A DNA stretch of 60,000 nucleotides. Origin: Bolinopsis microptera (lineage: Eukaryota > Ctenophora > Tentaculata > Lobata > Bolinopsidae). The DNA is taken from assembly GCF_026151205.1 (NCBI RefSeq), contig NC_087072.1, forward strand, positions 21,110,103-21,170,102. Direction: 5' to 3'. The position numbers were made by a program, and so were the translations under genes. Shown in pieces: positions 58,549 through 60,000 of this stretch (position 1 is its first letter; every line of letters starts with the position of its first letter). The notes under the pieces were generated by a model, which did no database searches, was not told the origin of the DNA, and was given only the letters and a program-made list of their open reading frames with translations.

Positions 58549-59046
58549 CGCTCCTACTAAATCGCTCGCCCAAATTTTAAGAAAATTCTTGTGAAAAGGC
58601 CCTTTGGGTGTGAAATTGATCAGAATTGGTGTCTTTTTGGACGCTGATTCCGAATCACCCCCCATGACGTAGGGTAAAATTAAAAATGCTTCCCTGGAGA
58701 GTTATGGGCAAAAAACCGTTTTGGTCACGTGACAGGCTAGTAAAACATGAACTCGAGTGTTTAGGGCTCGGGTTAGGGTTAGGGTTGTGGTAAGGGTTAT
58801 GGATAGCTTCGGGATTATTGTTAGGGTTAGGGTTGGGATTAGGGTTTATGTAAAACCGTTTTGTACGGCTGCAAAACCAAAAAAACCAAAGTCACGTGAA
58901 ATTTTTGGGCGAGCAATTTAGTAAGAGCCGTTAGGGCCAGGGTTAGGGTTGGGATTAGGGTTTATGTAAAACCGTTTTGTACGGCTGCAAAACCATAAAA
59001 ACCAAAGTCACGTGAAATTTTTGGGCGAGCGAATTAGTAAAAGCCC
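58549..59046. mobile_element. hAT-type element carrying telomere-like repeats (498 bp)
   Basis: The ends CGCTCCTACTAAATCGCTCG and GGGCGAGCGAATTAGTAAAA are inverted. It is flanked by the perfect 8-bp duplication ATTCAAGG (58541–58548 and 59047–59054). The body has the family core GGACGCTGATTCCGAATCAC, then GGTCACGTGACAGGC, then GGGCTCGGGTTAGGGTTAGG and more TTAGGG variants. The last 115 bp (58930–59046) are a tandem partial copy of the right end. No ORF is present. Related copies are at 35370, 36211–41500 (ends) and 51720–53015. Confidence 0.88.
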
Positions 59047-59054
59047 ATTCAAGG

Positions 59055-59598
59055 AACCAAAGATATATTTGAATAATACGACAAAAATCAACGAATTTGG
59101 TCAAATTACGCGACTTTTACAGCTATTTTTGCTCCAAAATCCGCGCAGCATCAAATATGGCACCTAGGCGAAACTCACTGATCTTCCCAAAAAGGTATGA
59201 CAAATTTGGTATTGTGAAAATTCTCACAGTCTCTAGAAAACAGCTTGGTACAAAAAATTTTAAAATCCGAGCAAGTTTATTTTTATCGTGCACCCCCTAT
59301 TTTTACCTTAAGCCCTTTCGCCCTTGCAGTAGCGCACGACCGCCGATTATTTTTATTTCCTTATAAAATATTGATAATGAGCGTGTCACGTCGTACGCGT
59401 ATGTTGTACGTAAGGACATGTGACATGGTTAAATGAAAGCAAGCTAGGTAATTGGAATTCTGCTACGCTCTCACGACGTGGTAGTTGTACTTGCAACTTG
59501 CCATGCAGGTCAATAACCAAAAGGCGAGTTGGACTCGTTGACGGTATTTATTTGGAACAAATATTTAACGAGTATCACTCGTTGACGGTTAAGAAAAG
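59055..59598. other. Spacer, possible transposon remnant
   Basis: No gene recognised. The phrase GCGTGTCACGTCGTACGCGTA at 59381–59401 is similar to one at 41969–41991 (GCGCGTCACGCAGTACGCGTA), hinting at a shared dispersed repeat. Confidence 0.45.
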
Positions 59599-59682
59599 TT
59601 ACTGGGACGCGCTCAGCCTGTCATTCCGCCGAATCTTTATGTTTTATGTTTATGAACATGATAGCCTGAGGTCCCCAGGTAA
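59599..59682. mobile_element. Tiny MITE, copy B (84 bp)
   Basis: Starts TTACTGGGACGCGCTCAGCC and ends GCCTGAGGTCCCCAGGTAA, as in copy A. It is flanked by a different perfect 8-bp repeat AAGAAAAG (59591–59598 and 59683–59690). Confidence 0.9.
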
Positions 59683-59690
59683 AAGAAAAG

Positions 59691-60000
59691 CTGCAAGCTG
59701 GGTTACATAGCTTGCTACTGCTAGTCTATATATTGCTCGCTGCTCTCACGTACATATATTATGTGTATGCGAGAAGCTAAGCTTGAAAAGAGCGCCTCGC
59801 ATTGGGATTGGCGTGCCAGGTAACGATGAACGGGCTGTGAGGGGTTGGCATCGTCAATCAAGGATTATTTTACTCGTCTGATGTGTCAAATTGGTTAAAT
59901 AACATATGAATATGTATGACACGCCATTGGTTAACTGTTAATGAAAATTTTAACTATCATTATTAAATCTTGCTAAACATAAAATCATAAAAGGAATGAG
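59691..60000. other. End of window, no feature seen
   Basis: AT-rich sequence without a recognisable gene or repeat. Confidence 0.4.

Noticed and set aside
58757-58975. A chromosome end
   Set aside because: The TTAGGG tracts are short and degenerate, occur in several places and are enclosed by transposon ends with an 8-bp duplication.
1-60000. tRNA, rRNA or spliceosomal RNA genes
   Set aside because: None was recognised by eye. A tRNAscan or Infernal run would decide; a hit would overturn this.

Overview
The window is animal nuclear DNA. Its genes are split by GT–AG introns and encode animal families: a TRPC-type cation channel, the replication licensing factor CDT1, a pentraxin, an F-box/leucine-rich-repeat protein and a SWIM zinc-finger protein. 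The DNA is AT-rich and crowded with CR1/L2-like LINE fragments, hAT-type MITEs, foldback elements and satellites. A marine non-vertebrate animal, perhaps a cnidarian or ctenophore, fits best; the species cannot be told from the sequence.

Layout. 0.1–3.3 kb: a decayed gene joining a Mutator-like transposase to a DEDDh exonuclease. 4.2–5.7 kb: a hAT MITE and a 301-bp tandem repeat. 9.4–11.8 kb: a two-exon TRPC-like channel gene. 12.3–15.7 kb: one foldback element inserted into the end of another. 16.3–16.8 kb: a transposon-derived ORF. 18.3–21.2 kb (minus): an F-box/LRR gene split by a poly-A retroposon. 22.0–29.6 kb (minus): a 15-exon CDT1 gene whose 12th intron holds a pentraxin gene on the opposite strand and whose exon 10 ends in a minisatellite. 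30.8–32.0 kb (minus): an unrecognised lysine-rich ORF. 33–44 kb: transposon-rich, dominated by a 5.3-kb foldback element at 36.2–41.5 kb carrying a nested LINE and an 89-bp MITE. 44.0–47.4 kb: an 82-bp satellite. 48.2–53.3 kb (plus): a SWIM zinc-finger gene with an 864-bp CTCC tract where part of its SWIM exon should be. 54.0–56.5 kb: a TIR transposon with a 9-bp target duplication and a broken transposase. 57–60 kb: a LINE tail, repeated hairpin cassettes, a hAT-type element carrying telomere-like repeats and an 84-bp MITE.

The host genes are unrelated and form no pathway. CDT1 licenses replication in the nucleus, TRPC conducts cations at membranes, pentraxin is secreted and the F-box protein would be a ubiquitin-ligase adaptor. 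What links the window is mobile DNA: several independent insertions with intact target duplications, often nested. The most unusual structure is a multi-hairpin cassette present in five copies, in which one stem changes sequence between copies while mostly staying paired.
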